Assembly (NCBI GenBank): GCA_963801715.1
Contig: CAWDGB010000001.1
Location: 62,001-126,000, forward strand
Direction: 5' to 3'
DNA length: 64,000 nucleotides
Source of the DNA: CAVVJA01 sp963801715
Lineage (GTDB): Bacteria; Actinomycetota; Actinomycetes; Mycobacteriales; Jatrophihabitantaceae
Notes under the pieces: model-generated
Told to the model about the DNA's origin: nothing
The model's input: only the letters and a program-made list of their open reading frames with translations
The model's database searches: none
Translations under genes and position numbers: made by a program
Shown here: positions 1 to 8,582 of the stretch, piece by piece
Layout: each line of letters starts with the position of its first letter
How positions within the stretch are numbered: the first letter of the stretch is position 1

Positions 1-1
1 C

Positions 2-847
2 GCACGCCGAGGCGCGGAGATGGCCGCCGCCTGCGCCTTGACCCCAACCGGCATGAGCGCCGTCCTCGGTGGAGCCGACGCTGACGAGGTCGCCGCCCTC
101 ATCGAAGCTGCTGGCCTGACAGCGGCCAATCGCAACGGAGCGGGCCAGATTGTGGCCGCGGGCACCACGGAGGCGCTTGCCGCTTTCGCCGAGAGTCCGC
201 CGCCCGGCACTCGGGTGCGGCCACTTGCCGTCGCCGGCGCGTTCCACACCCAGTTCATGGGACCGGCAGAAGATGCCTTGCGCGCGTACGCCGCGCCATT
301 GACCGCAGCGGATCCGCTGTTCCTGCTGCTGTCCAATGCGGACGGGACGGCCGTTCCCGACGCAGGTGAGGTTTTGCCCCGCCTCGTCCGCCAGGTGACC
401 CGACCGGTGCGATGGGACCTCTGCCAGCAGACGCTCCGGGATCTGGGCGTCACCGCGGCAATCGAGCTTCCGCCCGCGGGAACCCTGGTCGGGTTGGCGA
501 AGCGCGAGCTGCCGGGCATCGAGCTGCTCGCCTTGAAGAGCCCGGCCGAACTGCCGAAGGCGCGCGAAATGATCAGTTCTCGCCCGCAGCACGGCCAAGG
601 CGAGCACACTCCCGACTTCCATGTCGTCGTGACGCCGGTGAAGGGAATCTTCACCCGAGCCGCTACGGTGGCCGAAGGTGCGGAGATCACGCCCGGCACG
701 CTGCTGGGGACGGTTCGCACTAACCGCGAGGAGCACCAGGTCGTAGCGCCTAGCGGCGGGGTGCTGGCGGAGTGGCTACGGCACAGCGGGGACATCGTCG
801 CGGCCGGGCTGCCAGTCGCTCGACTCTCGAACGGACCGGAGCTCTAG
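2..847 (+). CDS. fabD: Malonyl-CoA:ACP transacylase, 5' partial, with C-terminal BCCP/lipoyl-like domain
   Basis: The frame is open from base 2, so the N-terminus with the GHSxGE nucleophile lies outside the window. Visible are the C-terminal half of a malonyltransferase, with the NGAGQIV segment, the AFHTQFM segment that carries the catalytic His, and the ELPPAGTLVGL closing motif. FabD loads malonate from malonyl-CoA onto ACP for fatty-acid elongation. After a short linker, roughly the last 85 residues read as a biotinyl/lipoyl-like hammerhead (VTPVKGIF, EGAEITPGTLLGTV, VVAPSGGVLAEWL, GDIV.GLPVARL). The MKM-type modifiable lysine is absent at the turn (TNREEHQVVAP). The gene is followed 5 bp later by fabH, in a FAS-II operon. 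Confidence 0.9.
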   Translation, partial: ARRGAEMAAACALTPTGMSAVLGGADADEVAALIEAAGLTAANRNGAGQIVAAGTTEALAAFAESPPPGTRVRPLAVAGAFHTQFMGPAEDALRAYAAPLTAADPLFLLLSNADGTAVPDAGEVLPRLVRQVTRPVRWDLCQQTLRDLGVTAAIELPPAGTLVGLAKRELPGIELLALKSPAELPKAREMISSRPQHGQGEHTPDFHVVVTPVKGIFTRAATVAEGAEITPGTLLGTVRTNREEHQVVAPSGGVLAEWLRHSGDIVAAGLPVARLSNGPEL

Positions 848-852
848 GACTC

Positions 853-1818
853 ATGCTGATCAACACGAACACGCCCGCGGCCGGATCTCGGATCCTCGGC
901 CTGGGTCACTACCAGCCGTCCAACGTGGTGACCAACGAAGACCTCGTCGCCCGCGGTGTCGACACCAACGACGCCTGGATCCGCTCTCGCGTGGGCGTTG
1001 CCAAGCGCCGTTTCGCTGATCCCGACGAGACCGTGGTCGACATGGCCGAAGCGGCGGCCAGCAAGGCACTCGCCGCGGGTGGAGTCGCGACGGGCGACGT
1101 GGACCTGGTGATCGTCGCTACGTGCACGATGCCATCCCCCGTACCGAGCGCCGCGCCGCAGCTCGCCCACCGGCTCGGTATCGAGGCGCCCGGTGCCTAT
1201 GACGTCAATTCCGGATGCTCGGGCTTTACGTACTCGCTGAACGTTGCATCCGCCGCAATACTGTCCGGCCAGGCGAGCAATGTGCTCGTTGTGGCCTCGG
1301 AGCGGTTCTCCGGATGGATGGACTTCGCCGACCGCAGCACGTGCGTGATCCTCGCCGATGGAGCGGGTGCAGCCGTGGTCGGACCGTCGGACGACGTGGG
1401 CATCGGCCCGGTCGTGTGGGGTAGCGACGGTGCCCTGTCAGACAAGGTGATCATCAACCCGGCAACCGGGTTCTTCGAGCAGGACGGCCAGTCGGTCTAC
1501 CGCTGGGCGACCACCCGAATGGCGCCGGTTGCTCGGGAAGCCTGCAAGCAGGCCGGAGTCGACCCGCAGGATCTGGCCGCCTTCGTCCCCCACCAAGCCA
1601 ATCTGCGGATCATCGACATGCTCGCCCAGAAGCTCGGCATCCCGTCCGACCGGGTGGCTCGCGACATCGTCGAGTCCGGCAATACGTCGGCCGCGACGAT
1701 TCCGCTCGCGCTGTCGAAAATGGTCGAACGCGGCGAGATTCCGTCCGGCTCACCCGTGCTGCTTCTCGGTTTCGGGTCTGGGCTGGCGTTCGCCGGTCAG
1801 GTTGTGATTGCTCCATGA
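853..1818 (+). CDS. fabH: 3-oxoacyl-ACP synthase III (KAS III)
   Basis: A 321-aa thiolase-fold condensing enzyme that starts chain elongation by condensing acyl-CoA with malonyl-ACP. The catalytic triad is visible: Cys122 in the SGCSGF motif, His247 in PHQAN and Asn277 in ESGNTSAAT. The ATG at 853 is chosen over an upstream in-frame GTG at 772, which would overlap fabD; family length supports the choice. It lies between fabD and acpP in the order typical of Actinobacteria. The chain-start function is known for the family; substrate preference (branched or straight) cannot be read from the sequence. Confidence 0.95.
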   Translation: MLINTNTPAAGSRILGLGHYQPSNVVTNEDLVARGVDTNDAWIRSRVGVAKRRFADPDETVVDMAEAAASKALAAGGVATGDVDLVIVATCTMPSPVPSAAPQLAHRLGIEAPGAYDVNSGCSGFTYSLNVASAAILSGQASNVLVVASERFSGWMDFADRSTCVILADGAGAAVVGPSDDVGIGPVVWGSDGALSDKVIINPATGFFEQDGQSVYRWATTRMAPVAREACKQAGVDPQDLAAFVPHQANLRIIDMLAQKLGIPSDRVARDIVESGNTSAATIPLALSKMVERGEIPSGSPVLLLGFGSGLAFAGQVVIAP

Positions 1819-1871
1819 CAACGCCGCTCACCATCCGGGGTGTGCGGATCAACAAGAAGGGAATGTGAACT

Positions 1872-2117
1872 GTGGCTGCCTCTGCCGACGAAGTCCGCGC
1901 CGGGCTCGCTGAGATCCTCAACGAAGTCGCCGACGTCGACGCCAGCGACGTCACCGACGACAAGTCGTTCACCGACGACCTTGACGTCGACTCGCTGTCA
2001 ATGGTCGAAGTGGCCATGGCCGCCGAAGAGAAGTTCGGCGTCAAGATTCCCGACGACGAACTGCCCAAGCTGAAGACCGTGGGCGACGCCGTCAATTACA
2101 TCCAGACGAACAACTGA
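1872..2117 (+). CDS. acpP: Acyl carrier protein
   Basis: An 81-aa acidic four-helix protein with the phosphopantetheine attachment Ser41 in the motif VDSLSMVE. It carries the growing acyl chain between FabD, FabH and FabF. The start is a GTG at 1872 preceded by a GAAGGG ribosome-binding site near 1855-1860. It is separated from fabH by about 50 bp and from fabF by 55 bp. Confidence 0.95.
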   Translation: MAASADEVRAGLAEILNEVADVDASDVTDDKSFTDDLDVDSLSMVEVAMAAEEKFGVKIPDDELPKLKTVGDAVNYIQTNN

Positions 2118-2172
2118 GCTCGAACCGAAAGCGAGCCTCGACCGTTCCGCACATCGCTCGGAGGACAGCACC

Positions 2173-3405
2173 ATGATCGACGAGGTCGTCGTCACGGGCC
2201 TTGGCGCTACTACTCCCCTCGGGGGGGATGTCGCGACGTTCTGGGCCGGCCTGCTCGAAGGGCGGTCTGGTGTCGTGGCCCTCACCGAGGACTGGGCCGC
2301 TGACCTGAAGGTACGCATCGCGGCTCAGATGGCAGTGGATCCGACCGAGGTGCTGGCCCGCGTCCAGGCCCGGCGGCTCGATCGAGCACAGCAAGCCGCG
2401 GTGATCGCTGCGCGCGAGGCATGGGCGGATGCCGGCTTCACCGGAAAAGCGGATGAGGCAGGCCTCCGCCCGGAACGCGTCGCGGTCGTCATCGGCACCG
2501 GCATCGGCGGTGTGGGAAGTCTGATCCGCGAGCACGACGTCATCCTGACGAAGGGTCCCAGCCGGGTCTCGCCGTTGCTCATCCCGATGGACATGCCAAA
2601 TGGGTCAGCGGCTTACGTCGGGCTGGAGATCGGCGCCCGCGCAGGCGTTCACACACCGGTGAGCGCCTGCGCGTCCGGCGCGGAGGCCGTCGCCTACGGC
2701 CTCGATTTGATCGAGCTGGACCGGGCCGATGTGGTCCTCGTCGGCGGGACGGAGGCCTGCGTCCACCCGCTCACCATCTCCGGCTTCGCCCAAATGCAGG
2801 CGATGAGTACCCGCAACGACGAGCCAGAGCGGGCGTCTCGCCCCTTCGACAAGGGCCGGGACGGTTTCGTACTCGGCGAAGGCGCTGGAGCGCTGGTCCT
2901 CGAGCGGCGCTCATCGGCTGTGGCCCGCGGTCGAGAGCCCTATGCCGTGCTCGCCGGGGCGGGTATAACCGCCGATGCCTACGACATGGTGGCGCCTGAT
3001 CCGGCCGGCAACGGGCAACGCCGCGCCGCCCGCATAGCGCTCGAGCGGTCGGGGCTTGACCGTAGTGATGTGGTGCATGTGAATGCTCATGCGACGTCTA
3101 CCCCTACCGGCGACGCCGCTGAAGCCCGATGGATCGCTGAACTGCTTGGCGAACAGACCGTTGTTACGGCCACTAAGTCCATGACTGGGCATCTATTGGG
3201 GGCCGCCGGCGCCATCGAGTCGATCGCGACGGTGCTTGCCGTTCGCAACGACGTGGTGCCTCCGACCATCAACCTCGACGACCCGGACGATGGAGTCCTG
3301 GTCGACATCCCGCGACAGTCACGAAAGATGACCGTGTCTGCCGCACTCAACGACTCCTTCGGCTTCGGCGGACACAACGTGGCCTTGTTGTTCCGGAAAG
3401 CCTGA
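2173..3405 (+). CDS. fabF: 3-oxoacyl-ACP synthase II (KAS II)
   Basis: A 410-aa elongation ketosynthase with the Cys-His-His triad: Cys166 (SACASG), His306 (VNAHATSTPTGD) and His340 (KSMTGHLLGAAG), with conserved Lys335. It condenses malonyl-ACP with the acyl-enzyme. A strong GGAGGA site lies upstream of the ATG at 2173. In mycobacteria the equivalent position holds kasA/kasB followed by accD6; here a single fabF is followed by an accD-type gene. Confidence 0.95.
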   Translation: MIDEVVVTGLGATTPLGGDVATFWAGLLEGRSGVVALTEDWAADLKVRIAAQMAVDPTEVLARVQARRLDRAQQAAVIAAREAWADAGFTGKADEAGLRPERVAVVIGTGIGGVGSLIREHDVILTKGPSRVSPLLIPMDMPNGSAAYVGLEIGARAGVHTPVSACASGAEAVAYGLDLIELDRADVVLVGGTEACVHPLTISGFAQMQAMSTRNDEPERASRPFDKGRDGFVLGEGAGALVLERRSSAVARGREPYAVLAGAGITADAYDMVAPDPAGNGQRRAARIALERSGLDRSDVVHVNAHATSTPTGDAAEARWIAELLGEQTVVTATKSMTGHLLGAAGAIESIATVLAVRNDVVPPTINLDDPDDGVLVDIPRQSRKMTVSAALNDSFGFGGHNVALLFRKA

Positions 3406-3423
3406 CCGAGCCAAGGAAATGCC

Positions 3424-4845
3424 ATGACACTCACGGCGAACCGTCCCGTAGATATCGTCCCGGATCGTGATCCGCGCGATCCTGAATTACGCCTGACGAA
3501 GCTGCTCGACCCAGGCAGTCTCGACTCGTTGCACGCTCGCGACGACAGCGGGGTGTACGCGGTGCGTGGCACCATCGGGGGCGCCCTCGTCACCGCCTTT
3601 GCGAGCGATCCGTTGAAGATGGGTGGCGCGATGGGCACCGAAGGGTGCGCACACATCGTGGACGCCATCGATCACGCAGTCCGCGAGCGAGTACCGGTGA
3701 TCGGGCTCTGGCATTCGGGTGGGGCCAGACTTGCTGAAGGGGTGGAGGCACTGCACGCCGTCGGCCTTGTCTTCGCCGCGATGGTGCGCGCTTCAGGACG
3801 CGTACCGCAAATCTCGGTCGTCCTCGGGCCGGCCGCTGGTGGCGCTGCCTACGGTCCCGCGCTCACCGACGTGGTGATCATGTCGAACGGCGGCCGGGTG
3901 TTCGTGACCGGGCCGGACGTGGTGCGCAGTGTCACCGGTGAGAACGTGGACATGGAAGCGCTCGGCGGCCCGGACACTCACGGACGACGTAGCGGTGTCG
4001 TTCACATCGTCACCGACTCTGACGACGAAGCCATCGGCGTTGCCCGCACGACGGCGTTGTTTTTCGCGCAGCCGGGCAGCTTTCACCTCGATGAGGTGGG
4101 CGCCGATGAGGATCTACGGGCGTTGCTGCCGGACAGTCCCAAGCGGGCCTATGACGTGCACCCGCTCGTCCTGGGTGTCCTGGACGGCGACACGTTCCTC
4201 GAGCTTCATGCGCGATGGGCACCCAACATGGTGACCGGCCTTGGCCGGCTCACCGGACGCACGGTCGGGGTCCTCGCCAACAACCCACTACGCCTCGGCG
4301 GCTGCTTGGACTCAGCGTCGGCGGAGAAGGCGGCCCGCTTCGTGCGGATGTGCGACGCGTTCGGGGTGCCACTGGTCGTCATCGTCGATGTGCCGGGCTA
4401 TCTGCCCGGCGTCGGTCAGGAGTGGGACGGTGTCGTGCGTCGGGGCGCGAAGTTGCTCCACGCTTTCGGTGAGGCGGTCGTTCCTCGGGTGACGTTGGTG
4501 ACACGCAAGTCTTACGGCGGTGCGTACATCGCTATGAATGCCCGCGCCCTGGGGGCGAACACGGTCTACGCCTGGCCCGGAGCCGAGGTTGCAGTCATGG
4601 GGGCTTCGGCGGCGGTCGGCATCCTGCACCGTAAGAAGCTTGCCGCCGCGCCGCCTGGCGAGCGCGAGGCGTTGCACGCCCAACTCGCCGCTGAGCACGA
4701 GAAGATCGCCGGCGGAGTCGGGCGGGCGATGGATATCGGTGTCGTCGACGCGATCGTCGAGCCACGGCAAACCCGCCGCGCCCTGGCCGAGGCCCTGGCC
4801 GGTGCTCCGGCGGGGCGCGGGGCACACGGCAACATCCCGCTGTAG
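3424..4845 (+). CDS. accD: Acyl-CoA carboxylase carboxyltransferase (beta) subunit, AccD6-like
   Basis: A 473-aa protein with two crotonase-like carboxyltransferase halves. The N half has the SGGARL motif and a GPAAGGAAYGPAL oxyanion segment; the C half has VPGYLPG and the RKSYGGAYIAMN segment. It transfers CO2 from biotinyl-BCCP to acetyl- or propionyl-CoA, giving malonyl- or methylmalonyl-CoA. A CAAGGAAA site precedes the ATG, 18 bp after fabF. Placement straight after fabF mirrors accD6 in mycobacteria, which suggests malonyl-CoA supply for FAS-II. No biotin carboxylase subunit is present in the window. Confidence 0.88.
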   Translation: MTLTANRPVDIVPDRDPRDPELRLTKLLDPGSLDSLHARDDSGVYAVRGTIGGALVTAFASDPLKMGGAMGTEGCAHIVDAIDHAVRERVPVIGLWHSGGARLAEGVEALHAVGLVFAAMVRASGRVPQISVVLGPAAGGAAYGPALTDVVIMSNGGRVFVTGPDVVRSVTGENVDMEALGGPDTHGRRSGVVHIVTDSDDEAIGVARTTALFFAQPGSFHLDEVGADEDLRALLPDSPKRAYDVHPLVLGVLDGDTFLELHARWAPNMVTGLGRLTGRTVGVLANNPLRLGGCLDSASAEKAARFVRMCDAFGVPLVVIVDVPGYLPGVGQEWDGVVRRGAKLLHAFGEAVVPRVTLVTRKSYGGAYIAMNARALGANTVYAWPGAEVAVMGASAAVGILHRKKLAAAPPGEREALHAQLAAEHEKIAGGVGRAMDIGVVDAIVEPRQTRRALAEALAGAPAGRGAHGNIPL

Positions 4846-4880
4846 TAGGCGCCGCGTCGGGCCCGCTCGGCAATGGTCGG

Positions 4881-5369
4881 CTAGACGACCTGGTGCAGCA
4901 GGGTGACCGGAGCTCCGTCTCCAGCGAGCCGGTAGGGCTCAAGCTCGGCATCCCAGGCCGTGCCAAGGAGATCCTGCAGGGCGTGTGCATAGTCCTCGGC
5001 CGATCGGGCTCGACTCAGCAAGCCGCGCAGTCTCTCCTCCGCGACGACGACGTCGCCGTTCGCGGACGTGGTCCGGCGATGAAATCCGCGACCCGGCAGG
5101 TAGGCAAGGCGTTCGCCGTCAGTGAGCGCCGTGCCCTGCTCCGTCACCTCATAGACGAGCATGGGCCAAGCGCGCAGCGCTCCGGCGAGCCGCGCACCAG
5201 TGCCAGCCTCACCCGTCCAGGAGGCCTCGGCTCGCAGGTGCCCGGGAGCGGCCGGCTGTGCGGTCCACTCCAGGCGTACCGGCCGGCCGAGAACCTCGGC
5301 GATCGCCCATTCGACGTGAGGCGCGATGGCAGACGGGCAGCAATGCATGAACACCACGCCCGAGGTCAC
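4881..5369 (-). CDS. DUF3145 family protein
   Basis: A 162-aa protein of unknown function that recurs beside FAS-II genes in Actinobacteria. The family-type N-terminus (VVFMHCCPSAIAPHVEWA) and acidic mid-region are visible. The frame stays open to an ATG at 5465, but the GTG at 5369 has an AGGA site about 9 nt upstream and gives the family's usual length near 165 aa, so it is preferred. It is convergent with accD, 35 bp away. No catalytic motif is recognised. Confidence 0.75.
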   Translation of the reverse strand: MTSGVVFMHCCPSAIAPHVEWAIAEVLGRPVRLEWTAQPAAPGHLRAEASWTGEAGTGARLAGALRAWPMLVYEVTEQGTALTDGERLAYLPGRGFHRRTTSANGDVVVAEERLRGLLSRARSAEDYAHALQDLLGTAWDAELEPYRLAGDGAPVTLLHQVV

Positions 5370-5461
5370 CAGCGCACGTCCTGCGCGCGCAGCCGTCACG
5401 GCACACCTCCACAACTCGACGGAACCGCCTTCCCCAGCGTCCGTCGTGGTGGTGCGTGCGG

Positions 5462-6211
5462 TCATTGTGACCTATGAGGCCGATGTTGCGCTACCCGACT
5501 CTCCACATCGAGTTGCGGAAGCAGCCAACCCTCCACGCCCTCGCGGGTGACGCCCAGGCGCAATAGCAATCGCGCCGCAGGTTCCGTCTCGTTGCGCAGC
5601 AGGCCGAGGAGCAGGTGTTCGGTGCCGATCTAGTTGTGGCCGAGGTGCAGGGCCTCGCGCAGTGCCAACTCCATGGTCTTCTTGGCGCCTGGGCCGAACG
5701 GCACTCGACCAGTCGTTGAACCGTCACTCGGTCGGAGCGCATCGAGCGTGGCCGCCCGGAGCTGATCGACGGATACGCCCACAGCGACAATGGCCTTTGC
5801 CGCCAAGCCATCCGGCTCACTCAGCAGCCCGAATATCACATGCTCGTTGGCGACGTGGTCGGCACCGCGGTTTTGCGCCTCGGCCCGAGCTTGTCGAACG
5901 GCGTTGCGCGCGCGAGGCGTGAAGTGACTCAGTCGACCGGTGGCCAGGATGTCGAGGTCGTCGGAATCTCCCGGCACGAAGCGCTTGTGCGCCGCCTGTT
6001 TGCTGACTCCGGTATACCGGCCGATCACGGTCCAGGACGCCCCGGACCGGCGGGCCTCGTCCACAAAATGTTCGATGAGCTTATCCGCGAGCTCGCCAAG
6101 CCGGGCGGCCGTCCGTACCGCGTCGGAAAGACGCTCTAGCGACGTACCTTCTGGTTGGAGCGCCCTCACCTGGGCGACGAGGTCCTCGAGCTGTCCGGGT
6201 TGGGGCTGCAT
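5462..6211 (-). pseudogene. HTH plus Clp-N repeat protein interrupted by an in-frame amber codon
   Basis: The frame runs from the ATG at 6211 to a TGA at 5462-5464 (250 codons) with one internal TAG at 5630-5632. Residues ~25-75 form a helix-turn-helix (SWTVIGRYTGVSKQAAHKRF). Residues ~90-240 are a ClpC-type N-terminal double repeat. The TAG sits exactly at the family's GHN-Y-IGTEHLLLGLL motif, where Tyr is expected, and the frame continues with conserved residues (IGTEHLLLGLLRNE). One TAC/TAT-to-TAG change explains it. Either the protein is truncated at 193 aa, the amber codon is suppressed, or this is a base error. Such proteins are probable autoregulated stress or DNA-binding factors. Confidence 0.75.
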
Positions 6212-6247
6212 GCGTCAACGCTAGGTTGACGATGTTTCCTGCGTCAA
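6212..6247 (-). promoter_or_regulatory. Promoter of the Clp-N/HTH gene, probably leaderless
   Basis: Reading the minus strand, a TTGACG -35 box (6247-6242) is followed by an 18-nt spacer, a TAGCGT -10 box (6223-6218), six nucleotides, and the ATG at 6211. The -10 box is so close to the start codon that the transcript is probably leaderless, which is common in Actinobacteria. Both boxes lie inside palindromes. Confidence 0.55.
6213..6231. promoter_or_regulatory. Operator palindrome 1 (CGTCAAC-N5-GTTGACG)
   Basis: A perfect 7-5-7 inverted repeat covering the -10 box and start of the Clp-N/HTH gene. The same arms and spacing recur at 6243-6260, which indicates a specific dimeric DNA-binding protein, most simply the HTH protein itself. 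Confidence 0.65.
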
Positions 6248-6261
6248 CCATTGGTTGACGC
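6241..6261. promoter_or_regulatory. Operator palindrome 2 (9-3-9 inverted repeat with the same core)
   Basis: GCGTCAACC-ATT-GGTTGACGC is a perfect inverted repeat whose core equals the first operator. It contains the -35 hexamer. The two centres are 29 bp apart, close to three helical turns, so two dimers could bind on one DNA face. Confidence 0.65.
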
Positions 6262-6274
6262 GTTGGCCACTCCG

Positions 6275-7360
6275 CTAGAACAACACGACGGACCGCAGCA
6301 CGTCCCCGCGGCCCATTGCTGCGAACGCTTCCTCGATGTCGCCTAAGCCGATCGTCTCGCTCACGAACGCGTCCAATGGCAACCGGCCTTGTAGGTGCAA
6401 TTCGATGAGTAGCGGGAAATCGCGCGACGGCAGGCAATCGCCGTACCAGGACGACTTCAATGCGCCTCCGCGCCCGAAAACATCGAGCAAGGGCAAGTCC
6501 AACCGCATATCCGGCGTCGGCACCCCTACGAGCACCACCGTGCCCGCAAGATCGCGGGCATAGAACGCCTGTCGATAGGTCTCCGGACGGCCAACAGCGT
6601 CGATCACGACGTCCGCACCGAAGCCACGGGTGAGCTGTCGAATGCCATCAATCGCATCGGCGTCTCCGGAGTTGATCGTGTGGGTCGCGCCAAGTCCCGA
6701 AGCCGTCGCGAGTTTGCGGTCGTCGATATCGACCGCGATGATCCGCGATGCACCGGCGAGGCGGGCTCCCGCGATCGCTGCGCACCCCACACCCCCGCAT
6801 CCGATGACGGCGACGGACTGACCCCGCCGAACACCGCCCGTGTTGAGCGCAGCGCCGAGTCCTGCCATCACCCCGCAACCCAGCAGGCCGGCGACAGCTG
6901 GAGCCACCGCTCGGTCGACCTTCGTGCACTGGCCGGAGTGCACGAGCGTCTTCTCGACGAACGCCCCGATGCCAAGAGCCGGGTTCAGCGGTGTGCCATC
7001 GGTGAGGGTCATCGGTTGCGTGGCGTTGAACGTGTCGAAGCAATACCACGGCTCTCCACGCAGGCACGCTCGACAGCGCCCACATACGGCTCTCCAGTTC
7101 AGTACCACGAAATCACCCGGCGCGACGTCGACGACGTCGTTGCCAACCGCCTCGACGATGCCGCTCGCCTCGTGACCAAGCAGGAACGGAAAGTCGTCGC
7201 TGATGCCGCCTTCGCGGTAGTGCAGGTCGGTGTGGCAGACGCCGCAGGCCTGCACCCGGACGATTGCCTCACCCGGTCCGGGATCCGGAACGATCACCGT
7301 CTCGGTGCGTACCGGTTGACCCTTTGCGGCGCTAATCACGCCCAGCACCTGCTCGCTCAT
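6275..7360 (-). CDS. mscR: S-(hydroxymethyl)mycothiol dehydrogenase (zinc-dependent)
   Basis: A 361-aa medium-chain dehydrogenase of the mycothiol-dependent formaldehyde dehydrogenase class. Catalytic zinc ligands are Cys42 (GVCHTD) and His63-Glu64 (GHE); structural zinc ligands are Cys93, Cys96, Cys99 and Cys107. A Rossmann GCGGVG motif follows. The segments CGVMAGLGAALNTGG and GGALKSSWYGDCLPSRDFP are characteristic of MscR. It oxidises the formaldehyde-mycothiol adduct and may also reduce S-nitrosomycothiol, indicating a mycothiol-producing actinomycete. The gene starts at 7360, 79 bp from the methyltransferase on the same strand. Confidence 0.88.
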   Translation of the reverse strand: MSEQVLGVISAAKGQPVRTETVIVPDPGPGEAIVRVQACGVCHTDLHYREGGISDDFPFLLGHEASGIVEAVGNDVVDVAPGDFVVLNWRAVCGRCRACLRGEPWYCFDTFNATQPMTLTDGTPLNPALGIGAFVEKTLVHSGQCTKVDRAVAPAVAGLLGCGVMAGLGAALNTGGVRRGQSVAVIGCGGVGCAAIAGARLAGASRIIAVDIDDRKLATASGLGATHTINSGDADAIDGIRQLTRGFGADVVIDAVGRPETYRQAFYARDLAGTVVLVGVPTPDMRLDLPLLDVFGRGGALKSSWYGDCLPSRDFPLLIELHLQGRLPLDAFVSETIGLGDIEEAFAAMGRGDVLRSVVLF

Positions 7361-7438
7361 GGCGTTGATGATGCCGACCGACCCGTCACCCCCACAACGC
7401 GAGGTCGGATCGCGGCGACAAGGTCCGCGGGCGGCCTG

Positions 7439-8056
7439 CTACGAACTCAGCGTCTGGGCGCGGACCAGGGCATCGATCGCGTCACGGTCCGAGCCATCGA
7501 CCGGCCGCCGTACGGTGTCGGCACGCACAATCCGAAGCGGTCGGTCGGTCGCCCGAATGTCGGCCACCACGTCCTGGGGCCGGAACAGCACCTCCGCCTG
7601 CTGCGGGCCGCCGGTGCCATAGGTCAGGTTCGCCAAATCGTGGCCGATCACGAGCAACACACCACCAGGCGCAAGCGCCTCGACGGCCCGAGCCGTGACG
7701 ATTCGGCGGGGCTGCTCGGGCAGTTGCAGATAAGCGATGATCACGACGTCGAAGGCAAGCGGTGCCGGGTGATAGTCAATGAGATCCGCCTCGATCCAGG
7801 TGAGCCGCTCGGCCGGAATATGCGCGGCCTCCGCCTGCTGTCGACCTCGATCAAGGGCCACTTTGGCGAAGTCGACCGCCGTGACGGTGAATCCTCGGGC
7901 TGCGAACCACAGCGCGTTACGTCCCTCTCCCGCCCCTAGATCGAGCGCCCGGCCGACCGGCACGTCCGCGAGCTCGGCCGCTACCCACCGATTCGGTGCG
8001 GCCGACCACAGCAGCGACGTCTCTGCGTATCGGTCGTTCCATTCCTTGGCGTCCAC
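7439..8056 (-). CDS. SAM-dependent methyltransferase, class I
   Basis: A 205-aa Rossmann methyltransferase. SAM-binding motif I is LDLGAGEGRN (around residues 38-47), motif II ends in AVDF, and an acidic EADL loop follows, as in TehB/UbiE-like small-molecule methyltransferases. The substrate is unknown. It lies upstream of mscR on the same strand and may be co-transcribed with it. A link to thiol or aldehyde detoxification is only suggested by that position. Confidence 0.75.
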   Translation of the reverse strand: MDAKEWNDRYAETSLLWSAAPNRWVAAELADVPVGRALDLGAGEGRNALWFAARGFTVTAVDFAKVALDRGRQQAEAAHIPAERLTWIEADLIDYHPAPLAFDVVIIAYLQLPEQPRRIVTARAVEALAPGGVLLVIGHDLANLTYGTGGPQQAEVLFRPQDVVADIRATDRPLRIVRADTVRRPVDGSDRDAIDALVRAQTLSS

Positions 8057-8135
8057 CAGTCACACTCAACCAGGGCGTGACCAACTCTGCTCAGGTGCAC
8101 CATTGAGTAACCGACTCGTCACGCAGGGAGGGCAG

Positions 8136-8582
8136 ATGGTGATCGTCGAACGCACTGTCGAGACCGCCAGTCCAATCGACCGGGTCTTTGACTATCTGTC
8201 CGATTTCACGAATACCGAGGAATGGGATCCAGGAACGCTCCGCACGAGGCGTGTCGATACGGGTCCGATCGCCGTCGGCACGCGTTTCCACAACGTGTCA
8301 CAGTTCCGAGGTCGCGAGACCGAGCTCGAATACCGTTTGACCCGACTCGAGCCGGTGCGACGCCTCACCTTCGTCGGCGAGAACAAGACCGTAACGTCAA
8401 CTGATGACATGAGGCTGACCTCCACGGCAACCGGCACGGCGATCCGTTACCAGGCTCGTTTCGCGTTCAAAGGCGTGGCCAAGCTGGCGTCGCCCTTCCT
8501 CCGCTCGTCTTTCGAGAAGCTGGCCGATGAGACGGCTGATCAGCTGCGCGGCGCCCTGGCCAAGCTCAGTGCTCAGCCGTAG
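8136..8582 (+). CDS. SRPBCC (START-like) family protein
   Basis: A 148-aa helix-grip fold protein beginning with the typical strand MVIVERTVETASPIDRVFDY, then an FTNTEEWDPG segment and a long C-terminal helix after FKGVAKLASPFLR. These proteins bind hydrophobic ligands in a cavity. A very strong GGGAGGG site sits just before the ATG at 8136. Its last 10 bp overlap the end of the convergent TauE gene. The ligand is unknown. Confidence 0.75.
   Translation: MVIVERTVETASPIDRVFDYLSDFTNTEEWDPGTLRTRRVDTGPIAVGTRFHNVSQFRGRETELEYRLTRLEPVRRLTFVGENKTVTSTDDMRLTSTATGTAIRYQARFAFKGVAKLASPFLRSSFEKLADETADQLRGALAKLSAQP

Noticed and set aside
6680..7939. A 419-codon + strand frame over mscR and the methyltransferase
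   Set aside because: Antisense to two genes with intact zinc and SAM motifs.
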